DNA of 64,000 nucleotides, from NCBI GenBank assembly GCA_031769625.1, contig JAUIMM010000135.1:6933501-6997500 (forward strand). The letters run 5' to 3'. The notes below the pieces were generated by a model, which did no database searches, was not told where the DNA came from, and saw nothing but the letters and a program-made list of their open reading frames with translations. The stretch comes from Taudactylus pleione. Taxonomy: Eukaryota; Chordata; Amphibia; Anura; Myobatrachidae. Positions 10,906 to 23,461 of this stretch are shown piece by piece; position 1 is the stretch's first letter; every line of letters starts with the position of its first letter. Position numbers and translations under genes: made by a program.

Positions 10906-13020
10906 CACAAGACAGAAAGTATTCTCCACTTTGCTGGGCTAAGGTACATTCCCCCTCCTTTCCCAATGTCATGGCTTGTTGTATAGCTATGAATGGCTTT
11001 TTGCTGTTCCTCCATCCGCTGAAACATATAAAGGATGGAGTTCCATCTTGTTACCACCTCTTGCTTCAGTTGATGGCAGGGCAAATTAAACTGTTCTTGG
11101 AGGTGCTGCAATCTCCTGCATGCTGTTGCTGAATGCTGAAAATGTCCCAAAATTTTTTGGGCCACAGACAGCATCTCCTGCACGCCCCTGTCATTTTTAT
11201 AAAAAACCCTACCCCATTAAGTTGATCGTGTCAGCAACACAGGTAATGTGTTGAAATTCACCCAGCTGTAATGCTTTGCTTTCACAATATTTGTAGCATT
11301 ATCAGAAATCATAAATACTGAGGAGAGTCCAAGTGGGGTAAGCCATGTTTCTATGACATCTCGTTTTTCTAAGAGGTTGTCAGCAGTATGCCTCTTATTG
11401 AATCCAGAGATACACAGAGTAGCCTGCCTCTGAATAAGCTAGCATTGTTTGTTAGATACAGCTTCTGCTGCTGCTGAAGGTGATTCACCAGCACAGTTGG
11501 CTGTCACAGTCATGTAATCTTTAGTTTGCCCACCACTACTTGTCCACATATCAGTGGTTAAGTGGATAGTGGGTACAATGGCATTTTGTAGGTCAATAAT
11601 TTTTTTTTTTATGTCCTGGTACAGCCAAGGAATGGCTTTTCGGGTAAAATGAAACCGAGTTAGAATTCGGTACTGGGGACACCCACTGCATTAATTGAGG
11701 ATATTGGACTCAGATTTAATACTAGCATAGTCGTCTTGGCGTCAGTTATCTGCTGTGCAACTGGGTGAGAGCTATCATACTTGCTTACCCTTTCAAAGGA
11801 TTGTTTAACAGTCAATTGTTTTGTTAAACTACTACTTGTAGTCTTCTTGGTCCACTACTGGGATGAATAGCCACCCCCAGCAGCAGCAGCATGCCTAGCG
11901 CTCAATGATTATTCTGAGGAGTCCTGGAAAGTGGAGGAGCCACCTAGCAATAACAAATTGGGTGTCGGACTACCTCTGATCATTACTGAGGATATTTATG
12001 ATGAAGGTGTTAGCGGTGGAGATTGCAGGTGCTGGGATCTAGTAGAGAGTAAGGAGTTAGCTGATGCTGGACTGCTTGTTGTTATTTTTTTAGCACCAGT
12101 TTCTGATGTTATCAAGTACTTGTCATGAGCTCGCTGCAGATGACGAAATAGTGTGGAGGTTTCTAGATGCTTAACGTCCCTACCTCTACTTACTTTGGTT
12201 CTCCATCGGCTACAGATGGCTTGACAAAAGTTGTCAGAATTTGGGTAAAAATAATTCCACACATAAGAGATGTATTTGTTGGTCCTATGCCCAGGCATGA
12301 TAATTCTTCTTATCCTGTCCAAGAGCTGCTTCCACTGGTGCATGACTTACACAAACAACATCCTCATCCTCAACATCCTCATTAGTGCCAGCGTCAGCTA
12401 CACAAATATCCCCCTCATCCTCTTGCAATTCCACATTGGCATCCTAAATTTCTATGTCATCAGCAATACTTATGCTGCTCATCTCCACAAATGCAGAGGG
12501 AGCAGAAACTGTGGAAGGATGGCTTCACTAAAAGGTCAGGCTCACACATAGCACTTGTGGACACACTTGGACTTTCCTCAGGAATTTGTGACATATGTGT
12601 TGCTGAATGCACAGTTTGATATACTGCCTTAGTGGTTTTTACAGTTCTTCTAATGTCTGAGAGTAAAGGACTTTCATTGTCATGAGAGGAAGAAGATGCA
12701 TCACTGGCAGTTGCAGAACCACTACTCAGAAATAAAGGCCAAGGCCTGAGCCTCTCCTTGCCACTGCATGTGGTGAATGATATAGTACAGTATGTTGCAA
12801 TTTTTTTGTTTTCTGCACTAACCTTTAGAGGTGTTTTTGTATTTACTTCTGTAAAATCTCTATTTTTTAATTTCAGATACTCTGATTTTTAAAGCCTCTA
12901 TGCCCATGAGCAACAGCTTTAGATGATAGTGTACCTTGTCATCATGACTGGTTGCAGCAGCTGCAGTGCTAGTATTTGCTTGCTGCTTCTGCTTTTATCT
13001 TGGTTGGTTGTCGTGATCCA

Positions 13021-14590
13021 TATTGATGAAAACACTCAAGTTGTACAAAAACTACTTACTAGTATTATGTATTTACTAATCACTGCTCACTGTGGAGTCA
13101 CAGTACTTGTGTGTTATGGATACACAGTGGGCTATGGCCAGCAGTTACAGTACTTCTATACACAGTGGGTATGGCCAACAAAGTCACAGTCCATTGTAAT
13201 CACTTTCGATTAGAATCTATTCTATTAAAATTAATTTAATAGTGCTTTTATATATAGAACATGACATCATAGAATCAGAACACTGTGAAATAGAAGCTAT
13301 TCTATTGATAGTCATTCATTTGAGCTACTCTATTTGTTATAGAAAGGAGCATTCAATGTATATCATAGAAACAGACTATTCTATTCACATTCATTTAATC
13401 ATAGAAATAGACAGCCGGCTACTTTCACCTTGTGAATCTGTAAAAAGTGTAAGTGGAAACGAAGAAAGTTGTAGGAAAGTATAAGGAGAAATATATAAAG
13501 TGAGTGATAATTGTGTTGTTTTTTTTTTTTTTTTAGAAATTGTCTTGTTTATTGTTCTTTAATTGACTATTTGTGTTGTGTTTTCCAATAGTGTTTTTAA
13601 AGTCCTGTGTGTGATTTCCATTGTGTATGTGAGTGCAGTGTGATGGTGGTTTATTATTTTTTGTTTTATATCATTATTTATTTTTTACATCATATTCCTC
13701 CATAGCCTGTTTGGATGATATCAATGTCAATCAATTGTTGCCTGTTTAAAATAAATTAAGCAAACAGGCCTGTTTAACGAGAGTCAATTTTTTCAGCGGG
13801 TTTGCTGCCAGTTTTATGGTGGTCTTCAAAGCCCCTGCTTGATAAATCTGGGGTTTCTATTGTATTATATTATTTCTATGGTCTAAAACATTGATACATT
13901 GAACTTTGATATTCAATTCTGTTCTATTCTATTCTAAAGTGTGCTTTGATGGCAGTTTTGCAGTGGCTTTGGCTGCAAAACCGACTCCAAACCAATGCGA
14001 AACTGCCGAGGTTTAGAACCCGTTGATTAGTAAATTTTGCCCATAGTATTAATTCACTGGACATTCCCCACTGCACATATTGTACATTTACTCTCTGGGA
14101 GTCTGTGAGTAAGTCACAGTACTCCCTTCTGAGTTTTCCAACTGAGATGCAGTCCTGTGTCTGGTATAATTAGAAGGTCATACAGGACGTTCCACTTTGT
14201 GGACGTTCAAAGGAACGAAGTCTAATTTGTCCACATCTGTAACGTGATTAGACTAGCTGAGGGCTGCATAGACATGAAGCTACTGTACAATATATAAGAG
14301 TTCTTGATTTTTTTGTGATTGGTCAGTATTAGGGAATGTGTTTTGCTAGGCAGCTTTCTCTTTTTTCATTCGTTGACAATTGGCCAATTACAGTAAAAAA
14401 GGGGGCGTGCATAATGAGGTATTCTATTTAAGGCTAAATTTGAATTAGTACATCCTCTTTTCAGTTGGAAACCCCTCCCTCCCTACCCAAAACCGTGTGT
14501 ATGTTTGTGTTTTGTTTGTCCATTGCTAATCAATTTTAAAGCAGTAGGCGGGAAGATGCTGCTAACCAGAGGCCACATGTGGCGTAAGTG
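13021..14590. other. AT-rich DNA without recognised genes
   Basis: The first part (13040-13200) has two diverged copies of a TACACAGTGGG(C)TATGGCCA phrase. 13230-13430 has loosely repeated TAGAA...CTATTCTATT phrases. About 13760-14045 resembles an old MITE (ending in TAGTAAATTTTGCCCATAG). 14165-14500 is unassigned. No exon or RNA gene supported. Confidence 0.4.
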
Positions 14591-14592
14591 GT

Positions 14593-14670
14593 TATTGTGG
14601 GGCATTTGCCTCTTTGAAGGAGACTGTATTTATTGTGGGGCATTTGCCTCTTTGAAGGAGACTGTATTTA
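14593..14670. repeat. Direct duplication of a 39-bp unit
   Basis: TTGTGGGGCATTTGCCTCTT and the following bases to TGTATTTA occur twice head to tail without visible mismatch, suggesting a recent slippage event. Confidence 0.9.
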
Positions 14671-14753
14671 TTAACCTCTTTAGTGCTGGTCCAGCCTGCG
14701 ACACTTTGCCTGTAAGCCACGCCAGCAGAAGAGTGGTGAAAGACTTTATTGTA

Positions 14754-14789
14754 TCCCCAGTGTATGCATAGTAGGGGATGCTACCGATG
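14754..14789. repeat. 36-bp segment shared exactly with 16956-16991
   Basis: The segment starting TCCCCAGTGTATGCATAGTA and ending CTACCGATG is present without mismatch at both places, while the flanks differ. It holds an imperfect palindrome (ATCCCC...GGGGAT). Confidence 0.85.
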
Positions 14790-15100
14790 TGTGTGTCCTA
14801 CCTATGCAGGGAGGACAATTGAGTGCTTTCTTTGGGGAAGCATCTGGACTGTGCCATAGTAAGGGGTGGTGAGACCTTCACAATCCTGTTTATGCATATA
14901 GAAAAAGGGGCATTTTAGTAGCCCCCAATTTTTGGTAAGAAGTATTCTTTTGCCAAACTTTATTAAAATAAATTGCAATTAATAAATACATTAATTTGAT
15001 TCATACCAAAGCAGTTGTTGTCAGTGTCTTTATTTCAGAGTTTAACTTAGCATAAGATAGTTGTCATGATTTTCACAATAAATGAATGGACGTCTTATTG
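14790..15100. other. Unassigned AT-rich stretch
   Basis: No gene or repeat recognised. Confidence 0.3.
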
Positions 15101-15970
15101 TCCTGTTCTCATTCCGTCTATTCATTCCTCTAACTATTCCACTTGGAAGATCAGTAGAAGATTTATTATTTGTCTGAAGAACAATCATTGATCAAGTCTC
15201 TTGTTTTGTTCTTCGATCAATTTCAACAGTCTAATTTCAATATTGGAGGTACTGTATCAGTGGAAGGTATCACAGCTTTAATATTTTCAGGTTTTTAGCT
15301 CTACTTTCAAATTGAACCTCTTCTAACTTATCCTCTTTAATGAGCTCATTTAAAGTAGGTGGAGGTTATTTAGTCATGCTACATCTTAATTGTTGAGCTA
15401 CTGGATCATTAGCCATTTGTCTCATTCTCCTCTCATCTACATCACTTAATCCATCCTTCTCCACAATTTTCTAAAGTAGTCTATCTATTTGATAAATGTA
15501 ATTAGTCAGAGTTGCACCAATTTATTGATAAGTATTATTTAATTTGTTAGTAAATCTCCTACATATGTGTCCCATAGGAATAGTTTAGAGCTTCAAAATA
15601 ATCCATTAAAGTGGCACTGAGGTTACAATGCCAGGTGGCTTGTATCACTCTCATGTCTGGACCTCTTAATCTCCCATAGGAATAGTTTAGAGCTTCAAAA
15701 TAATCCATTAAAGTGGCATTGAGGTTACAATGCCAGGTGGCTTGTATCACTCTCATGTCTGGACCTCTTAAACTTTCCACTATACCGGTGACCGCTTTTC
15801 ATGCCCCCATTTTTCATCATGATTGGGGCGAGTCCAGCACACTGATTTTCCCCCAACCTCCCGAACGCCTGCAGGACATTGGGACAGCTTCTGAAAAGCG
15901 TGACTGTCTCGCTGAAATCATGGTGGTAGCGATGCATGGTTTCACCCTTATGCCGAGCAGAGCAGCACAA
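15100..15970 (-). pseudogene. Possible retroelement gag-like remnant
   Basis: On the minus strand, near 15950, KGETMHRYHHDFSETVTLF resembles the gag block in which a chain runs along E-T-x-x-x-Y-x-x-x-F. Farther along (about 15460-15330) a Glu/Arg-rich stretch, DERRMRQMANDPVAQQLR, continues in interrupted frames. The reading is broken by stops and by a 102-bp internal duplication. I found no pol, protease or LTRs nearby, so the element type (endogenous retrovirus or LTR retrotransposon) is open. It could also be an unrelated decayed gene. Confidence 0.3.
15571..15771. repeat. 102-bp tandem duplication
   Basis: CCCATAGGAATAGTTTAGAG starts at 15571 and again at 15673. The two units match almost throughout (one C/T difference seen). 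It lies inside the possible gag remnant and duplicates its reading. Confidence 0.9.
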
Positions 15971-16170
15971 ATCTTGATATTTATGAAGGTCTACATACCC
16001 AATTTATGCCAGGTACACGTTACATACACTGACATCCATGTTTTTAAAAATGTGTTATGCTTGCAAGATACACATTCTCTATTAGTCATTAATACAATTT
16101 ACACATCTCTCTAATTCAGCACTAACAACTCCAACTCCACAACTATATATTGTGTACAGAAAAATGGAAT

Positions 16171-16420
16171 CGGTATGTAATGCCGGCTATCGGGATACCT
16201 CCTGTCACAATACCGACAGCAGCATCCTGATGTGGTGTGCATCCCGAAAGGGGTCGGGTAAGTATACTAACCCTCCCCCTTCTCCCCCTAACCCTATCCC
16301 TCCCTTCTTGTAGCCTAACCCTCCCTCCTTACTGTGCACCATAACCCTAAACATCCCCGTTAGTTCCTAAACCTAAGTCTCCCCCCTTCGTTCCTAACCC
16401 TAATGGTGCATACACACGGT
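16171..16420. mobile_element. CCCTAA-rich MITE, copy at 16.2 kb
   Basis: The left part has GCCGGCTATCGGGATACC and ATACCGACAGCAGCATCC, followed by a run of CCTAACCCTCCC-like units. The same arrangement occurs near 43.8, 46.97, 50.9 and 52.4 kb. The right end is not clear here. The TTAGGG-like interior is part of the element. Confidence 0.65.
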
Positions 16421-16499
16421 ACAATAAAAATTAACGAAATGAACGGTAATGATATTGTTCATATCATTATCGTTCATATCGTTCATTTTTGCCAGGGAA

Positions 16500-16910
16500 C
16501 CAGCTCTGTCCCCACACTGTGTACACCCGGCGGCTGCAGTGAGCAGCAGCCACCTGTAAATCCAGCTCTGTCCCCATTCCCTCTGAAGTTACCCAGCAGT
16601 TGCATTGAGCAGCAACCACCGGTAAATCAATCTCTGCCCACAACTGTGTATACCCAGCGGTTGCACAGAGCAGTAAGCAGCAGCCACCGGTATATCCAGC
16701 TCTGCCCCCTTCCCCACTGATGTTACTTGGCAGCAGTAGTGAGCAGCAGCCGCCACCGGTATATCCAGCTCTGCCACCATCCCCACTGATGTAAACTGGT
16801 GGCTGCTGGTAAATCCAGCTCTGCTCCCGTTCCCACTGATGTTACCCAGCAGCTGCAGTAAACAACAGCCGCCGGTAATTCAGCTCTGCCCCCCTGTCCC
16901 CATTGATGTA
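16500..16910. repeat. Imperfect tandem repeat, about 65-bp period, 6-7 units
   Basis: Units begin CCAGCTCTG(C/T)CCCC and contain GCAGCAGCCACCGGTA. Starts are near 16500, 16562, 16627, 16696, 16765, 16815 and 16880. Apparent proteins on the minus strand are readings of the repeat. Confidence 0.85.
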
Positions 16911-16939
16911 ATGAAGCTAGCGCTGCCTGCCTGTAGAGT

Positions 16940-17290
16940 GAAGCATCTTTCAGCATCCCCAGTGTATGCATAGTAGGGGATGCTACCGATGGTTGATGTT
17001 TTTGCCATCAATGGCAGAGAAACAATGGTGTTCTGCAATCGATGGCAGTTTGGGAACCAATGTTTATTTTTTCCTGGTTCCTGACATCATGGGGCTTAAT
17101 CTCGCCACCCAGCCTCCTGCTAATCCCCACTCCCAGTGCTGATTGGTCCGTTGACCACCGTCCCCTGGCAGCAGTAATAATCAAAAGGTGCAAACCATTG
17201 ATGGCTTACCATAGATGTCTTTGTGCCATTGACAGTAATTGCCGACCAATGGGCATCCCTAATGCATAGCTGCGATGGTCACAAAAGCAC
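16940..17290. repeat. Unclassified repeat containing the shared 36-bp segment
   Basis: Contains 16956-16991 (exact match to 14754-14789), then several ATCGATGG/ATCAATGG phrases and a GCGATGG...CATCAATGG right part. Probably a MITE fragment; the ends are not defined. Confidence 0.4.
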
Positions 17291-17299
17291 GATCATCAA

Positions 17300-20200
17300 T
17301 GGTCCGATTTATAAGTGCCTAATTTTTTAAAATATTGATATTCATGTTTATTTGTTTACATTTATTTTTCAATACAATCATGTTACATATTTTTAAATAG
17401 ATGTTTTTGTATTAATGAAATCATAAAAATAAATTTTTTGAGCAGTTTTTGGAAAAATATTAGCCAGTTAAGTGGTTAAACAGCAGAGGTGTGCCATAAT
17501 GATATAAATGCAGAACCATGCTCCCTACCTATCAGAGAGAGTCGCCCCCTCTGGGACTTCATAAGAGATTCTATGCAAATTGCTATAGCTCTAACTGTGC
17601 ATCAGCCCCCCATGTCTCACTTCTCTGTTCTGTTGTAGCTGTTGTACACAACTGGCTTCCTCTGACCATCTACTACGGAGTATCTTAAGTGAGAGAGGCC
17701 AGACTGATTAGCCATAGCGAGTATTAAAAAAGCAAGCATTTCTTTTTTAATGCACTAAGCTCACTTATGTATATAATGGGCTTCTAGTTTTCTCTACTTT
17801 TGTTAGCTATTAGTCAGGAGAACATTATATCACCGGGAAGAACTGTCGTATGGATGAGACAACATACATCACAGGATGTAAAACTACCTCTCATAGCTAT
17901 ATTAATTACTTTTCAAAGATTGCAGATTTCTGTTATTGGACATGGACTCTTGGAATACAGCTCTGTCAATATCGCTGGAGGCAATAAAAAACCCAGGAGC
18001 TGATTAAATGTCATTAATGTAAGGAAGAACTTCAGCTGACAAGTCACAGAACATACTGTACTGCACAGCACAATGTGAGTATGTATTGCTCGTATGGCTT
18101 GTAGGATTATCAGCTATACTGGTGTATTATCTTGATTGGATGTAGTTTGCAGTCACATAGTTTGTAATAAACGTGTAGTCATTGGGAATTTAATGATGTC
18201 ACCACTGCTATCAGACTGTGAACTTGTTTTGCTAATGAGCACAGTAACAAAGTTTTGTACAATACAGATAATATGGGCTGGCATACTATTATATGCATGA
18301 TACCCACAGATTAAAGGGGGCATACGCTCAGCATTTGTGAACTATTAAACTATTTCAACCACTTTTAATAACTTTATTGTAAATTAAATATTCAATTTAA
18401 ATGTCCTGCCATATGCTGATCATAAATGATAACAATTTATATCAGTTTTTATTTTAACTTTCTTAGAATCATCTGTATTTCAAGGAGTTGGGAGACTCCA
18501 GGGAGTTCCCAATCCTACACACACTACACCAGTGACTCTACACCATTCATAAATAGGATCAGCATTCGCTTCCCTTTCTTTACATATTGATTAAAATTAA
18601 AACTTATTTGCTAATCAAGAATTTTATTTTTATTACTGTACATACACAACATACTGTTTGCATTTTCAAAACAAAGTGAATATTATCCATGGGTTTTTAA
18701 TTGACAGAGACTCATTAGCTAAATGATCATGAATTATAAATCGATTGGATATGGAAGTATCGATGTTTTACTCTTCAAGATCAATTCTCAAAACATATAC
18801 TGTACTTGTTTTAATTTAATATATTATTCAATACAAAGTCTCTTTAACTACCTGGATTTTAGAGATGTGAAATTTACTCCAAATATCAGTAGTGTCTTTA
18901 CAATGCCAACACAATCTAGGAGATACATTTTAGTGACCTAGATGTTTTTTTGCTTTTTTACATTTGGAACACATGTTACTGAGACGGTGAGTGTTGGTAT
19001 AAGGTACTCTGGCCCAGGACTACCTTATGGGTCAGGGGATGGTAATTACAAAAAGGCCTGATTAAACTAAACAACGGACACAGGATCAGTTTTTCCACAC
19101 ATCCTGGGGAGGTGGATCTGCACAATGACATCCCTTTTTGCTGCACAGACCCAGTAATTTAGATATCAAAATATTTTTTTTTTATCTGGCATACAATCAC
19201 AACACATTAGAGTTACATAGGTAAATGCAGTGAGGGTTTCCAATTTCCCAGAACCCCTCCCCACACACACTCTATATAATTTAAGTAGAGCTGCAGCCCC
19301 AACATACAATATGAGGGATAGAATGGTGTATGAGGATTGGTGGTAGCAGCTTCTCCTGCCAAGTTTGCTGTATGTGTGGATCAGAGTGCTTACTGGATCT
19401 GAGAGGCTAGAGAGCAGCATCCAGCAAGAAGAGACAGGTGTCTTGCCATTAAGTTGGGGAATGTGTGCTTAGAAAACTTAGTTCAGTTTCCTGTTGATTA
19501 TATTATATATGAAGTATTACATAAACTGCACTATGTGTTAGGCAAAATATGTAGCATGTTAAGTGCTAGTTCTGCCTTATTCATGGCCTGGACAGAGATG
19601 CAGAAAGGGGGGAAGCAACCTCTTATCTAACAGTGGCAGCAGCCTCTCTCCCCAGCACATGCAGCTATGTTCTGGATTGTGGTGAGTCCAGGGAGGCAAC
19701 TGCCAAGGCTTAGCAGTAGTCCTACCTGCTTGCACCTGATGTGCACTGATTGTGCCCCCCTCCCCCATGGATCTGCCCCTGGATGAGGGGAGCATGATTC
19801 AAATTTTATCATACTTTTTGGTAAGGGACGTGGCCACGCCCCACACAATTAGGTCATGCCTCCACAGTACCCAGGCCCGGAACTGCTCTCTATGGCTCAT
19901 AGTACTTTAATAATAGAATTACAATAGTATCCACTTACACAAATGTGAATAAACTCCCTCTTGACGGATGACAGCCAACATTAACCCCCTCAGCAGCAGC
20001 AGCAACTTAACATCTTTAAATATCTTACATAAAATAAGGAGAATAGACAAGTATTGGAGGGGTAAAAGGTCAGCTTTTATTTGCATTTATTATATGTATG
20101 GTTGCGAAAAAAGAACGGCCATTTACTGCATTAATGCCGGCTGCCTTTATATTTACATTACAATAATTGGGACAATGTTGGAAGCCTTTTGCTAGCCCAT

Positions 20201-20640
20201 CAGCCTAATAATGGGGGCCTTTTACCACTTCATCATACTAAGATATTAGATCCCTTCTGCCATACCATCAATTGGGTGCACAGATGTACACCAGGGCTTT
20301 GTAGCAGCATTGGCATAAAGACACAGACTGGGGCAAAAGATGTAGCGGCATCTGTATCCAACTCAGAATCAGGCCTTACGTTTGTTCCCAGTTGTACAGG
20401 TACAACAAAATCTGCTGGTGCTAAATACCTCATAATTATAATAATACTCATATATTGCACTTACAATAAAATAAATCTAACAACTTGCAGAGCATTTTCA
20501 GCCTGCTGACGGAGCTGTAAACTGTACATTTACGAAAATATCATACATACTGTATCCTCAACAGTAATATGTTATTGATTAACAAATCTCTATCATCAAT
20601 ATATAATTTACTGTCCACAAGCTTTACTTTAGATTAGGAC
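17300..20640. other. Long AT-rich region without recognised features
   Basis: I see no supported exon, RNA gene or structured repeat in this 3.3 kb. Short open frames here have no family resemblance. If the MS4A gene extends upstream this could be 5' intergenic DNA. Confidence 0.4.
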
Positions 20641-23340
20641 ACTGGATGGGTTGGTTTGTTTTGTCGATATTTTTCATGTTGATATGGTCATAATGTCGAC
20701 ATGATTAACATGTTGACATTGACCATGTTGACATTTATCATGTCGACATGATTAGAGTGTTGACAAAACTGTGTCCTGGTGGTGCAGTGGATTCACTTAC
20801 CTGGTAACAGCTTCAGTGATGTAGCTGTCTTTTGGGTCATCAGTCAGTTCATCCAGAGTTCGGGCGTTCATGTGACTACTATCCCTAACCTTAGTCCTAA
20901 CCCTCCTACTAGTGCCTAACCATAACTCTCTCATCCGATAGTTTAATCCTAACTCTCCCGCTCTTCAGCCTAAACTAAATAAACCCCCTAGTGCCTTGCC
21001 CTAACTCTCTCATCCCATAGCCTATGTCAGGACTGCGACTATTTCAGTACATAAAGATAGACTACTTTTGCCAAAGTTCATTTGTGGTCATTGGAGGAGC
21101 TATCCTGCTTGCTGGCATGCTTCTCATTCAGGGGCTAGAGTGTTAAAGTGATATCTGTTTCCCAGGTGTCGTCAGGTTGTGGGATTCCTAGATTGCTCAT
21201 TATTTCAAACCTGATCCCATTTGGGTTCTGAAACTTCCTATGGATCACAGACCTCTAGTATAAAGCCTGTTACTAACTGTGTCTCAGGGTCTGTGCAACG
21301 TTGCTTTTCAGGTCTTTTCTTGGACTCCTGCCAGATCCCCGCTGTACCTGTTGATTGCTGTGGACTTTGTTGTATTCCAGATGAACTTCTGATGTCAGTC
21401 ACCCGCTGCACTACAGGGCCCAGCATTCCTATTGCCTAAGTATTGCTTATTGCTCCATCACTGCAGTTTCACCATTTTGCTGCACTATTTACTTTTCCTG
21501 TTGTTTTTGCGTTCCTGTGGATATTGAACTCATCCTTGTTACAGTTGTCAACTGCTCCGTTACAGTGTCATCTCTGCATCACGGGGCTCAACCCCACTCC
21601 GAACCCTAGCCACACCACAGGGTCCAACCCTGCTACAATCTTCTCCACATCACGGGGCTCAACCCTGCTGCGATCTTCTCCGCATCCCGTGGCTCAACCC
21701 CGCTACAATCATCTCCGTGTGATGGGGCTCAACCCCACTACAATCCTCTCTGCATCACGGGACTCAACCCCACTCCAAACTCTAGCCACGCCGCAGGGCT
21801 CAACCCTGTCCTGGAATCTCATCGTCTTACAGGGCTTAACCCTGCTCTGACTTCACTACTCCACAAGGCTCAAGTTTGCTTCATCTCTCACTGCACCACA
21901 GGGCACGGCCCTGTCCTGGAACTATATTATTCTGCAGGGCCTGTTCTGCTCCGGATTTCCATTACTACAGGGTTCTACCCTGGAAAAGGTCCTTAATGTC
22001 ATCCTGAGGTGTTGGCCTCATTCTGGACTCGAGGTTTCCAACCACGTTAGTTCTTATATGATAAAGACTGCTTATATATATGTGGGGATTGTCTCCTATA
22101 CATATTATTGCATATGTGAACCTCTGTGCTGTTTGAGACTTTATTTGAGACCTTGCTCTTTATAATTATTATGTGAATACATTCTATTTTACTTTTATCC
22201 TCTGCTACTGAGTTTCATGGAAAGGTCATTCCTAAGACCACCCCAGTTTATTGTGCCTAGTAGGCCTGCCTCCCTCCAGGAGTCTCAAGCGTCGGCAGCC
22301 GTGACAGCCTAATCCTAACTCTCTCCCTCTGCAGCTTAAGACAAATCCACCCCCTAGAGCCTAACCCTCTCATCCCATAGCCTAATCCTAACTCTCCTCT
22401 TCCGCAGCCTAAGACACATACATCCCCTAGTGGCTAACCCTAACCCTCTCATCCCATAGCCTAATCCTAACTCACCTCCGCTGCAGCCTAAACCAAATCC
22501 ACCCCCTAGTGCTTAACCCTAACCCTCTCATCCCATAGCGTAATCCTAACCCTCCCCTTCTGCAGCCTAAACCAAATCCACCCCCTAATGCCTAACTGTA
22601 ACCCTCTCATCCCATAGCCTAATCCTAACTCTCCTCTTCTGCAGCCAAATCCAACCCATAGTGCCTAACCTTGTCATCCCATAGACTAATCCTGACTCTC
22701 CCCTTCTGCAGCCTAAGACACATACACCCCCTAGTGCCTAACCTTGTCATCCCATAGACTAATCCTAACTCTCCCCTTCTGCAGCCTAAGACAAATACAC
22801 CCCCTAGTGCCTAACCTTGTCATCCCATAGCATAATCCTAACCCTCCCCTTCTGCAGCCTAAACCAAATCCACCCCCTAATGCCTGACCCTCACCCTCTC
22901 ATCCCATAGTCTAATCCTAACTCTCCCCTTCTGCAGCCTAAAACAAATACACCCCCTAGTGCCTAACCTTGTCATCCCATAGACTAATCCTAACTCTCCC
23001 CTTCTGCAGCCTAAGACAAATACACCCCCTAGTGCCTAACCTTGTCATCCCATAGCATAATCCTAACCCTCCCCTTCTGCAGCCTAAACCAAATCCACCC
23101 CCTAATGCCTGACCCTCACCCTCTCATCCCATAGTCTAATCCTAACTCTCCCCTTCTGCAGCCTAAAACAAATACACCCCCTAGTGCCTAACCCTCCATT
23201 TCCATAGCCTAACTCTAACCATCCCCTTCTGCAGCCTAACGCTAATGTCGGCATCATGAGAATGTCGACATTTCAACAAGAATCATAGCCTTTCAACAAT
23301 GTGGTGTTGAAAATAAAATTGTTGACATGGTGACTGCATC
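20640..23340. repeat. Composite CCCTAA-like element with a higher-order array, split by a solo LTR
   Basis: The left side (20660-20770) and right side (23240-23330) carry TGTCGACAT/TGTTGACAT phrases in mirrored arrangement, like subterminal repeats. Between them is an array of 73-79-bp units (CATCCCATAG...CCTAATCCTAACTCTCCCC...GCAGCC...CCCCCTAGTGCC). From about 22748 the spacing of CATCCCATAG is 73, 79, 73, 73, 79, i.e. a three-unit higher-order repeat of about 225 bp occurring twice. The solo LTR at 21025-22306 interrupts the array. Confidence 0.75.
21025..22306 (+). mobile_element. Solo LTR (Gypsy-like), 5-bp target duplication
   Basis: The 1282-bp unit begins TGTCAGGACTGCG and ends GCAGCCGTGACA, i.e. 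TG...CA termini. It is flanked by GCCTA at 21020-21024 and 22307-22311. It contains a run of degenerate GGGCTCAACCCTGC units. No internal coding region is present, so the copy has collapsed to one LTR. A second, truncated copy lies on the minus strand around 30.9-39.3 kb. Confidence 0.85.
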
Positions 23341-23461
23341 CCCACTGGGCAAAATATACATCCTCTGGTACTTTTCTGGCACATATTTTATTGGTGTTTT
23401 GTATGATTGTTTATTTAACTCCTTTCAGTCAGCCGTGTTTCTGCTTTTTGATTTCCCACAG

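Larger units (their letters stand above)
7285..13020 (-). mobile_element. hAT copy 1: decayed BED-type transposon with two nested insertions
   Basis: A minus-strand hAT element: coding remains run from about 13.0 kb (N-terminus) to 7.8 kb (C-terminus). Its 3' flank (about 7285-7760) resembles the 3' end of hAT copy 2 (about 28200-28780, opposite strand), including the shared CTTGGGCCCTCCCACCCACC stretch. A Harbinger MITE (7949-8447) and a 1.7-kb insertion (9221-10905) interrupt it. The outer inverted repeats are not clearly preserved, so the ends are approximate. Confidence 0.8.
7800..13020 (-). pseudogene. hAT transposase (BED zinc finger to dimerisation domain), broken
   Basis: N-terminal BED finger at about 12300-12120: FCQAICSRWRTKVSRGRDV then LFRHLQRAHDKYL, with H-x4-H intact but one zinc cysteine of the CxxC pair replaced by Trp. 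The middle (about 11560-11180) reads like the hAT catalytic region (ISDNATNIVKAKHY in broken frames), and 11183-10920 has the TRWNS block. After the insertion, 9120-8770 reads ILATVLDPRFKSF, and 8745-8450 gives WRPLYKLA and YSERVFNTVGNLVSERHRR, the C-terminal dimerisation domain. The last part (7948-7810) is separated from it by the MITE. Numerous stops rule out function. Confidence 0.85.

Noticed and set aside
15559..15780. Minus-strand frame of two MRVIQATWHCNL repeats
   Set aside because: Simply the 102-bp tandem duplication read in one frame.
22310..23220. Interstitial telomere
   Set aside because: Units are 73-79 bp with only a few TAACCC-like hexamers each, and lie in a MITE-like element.
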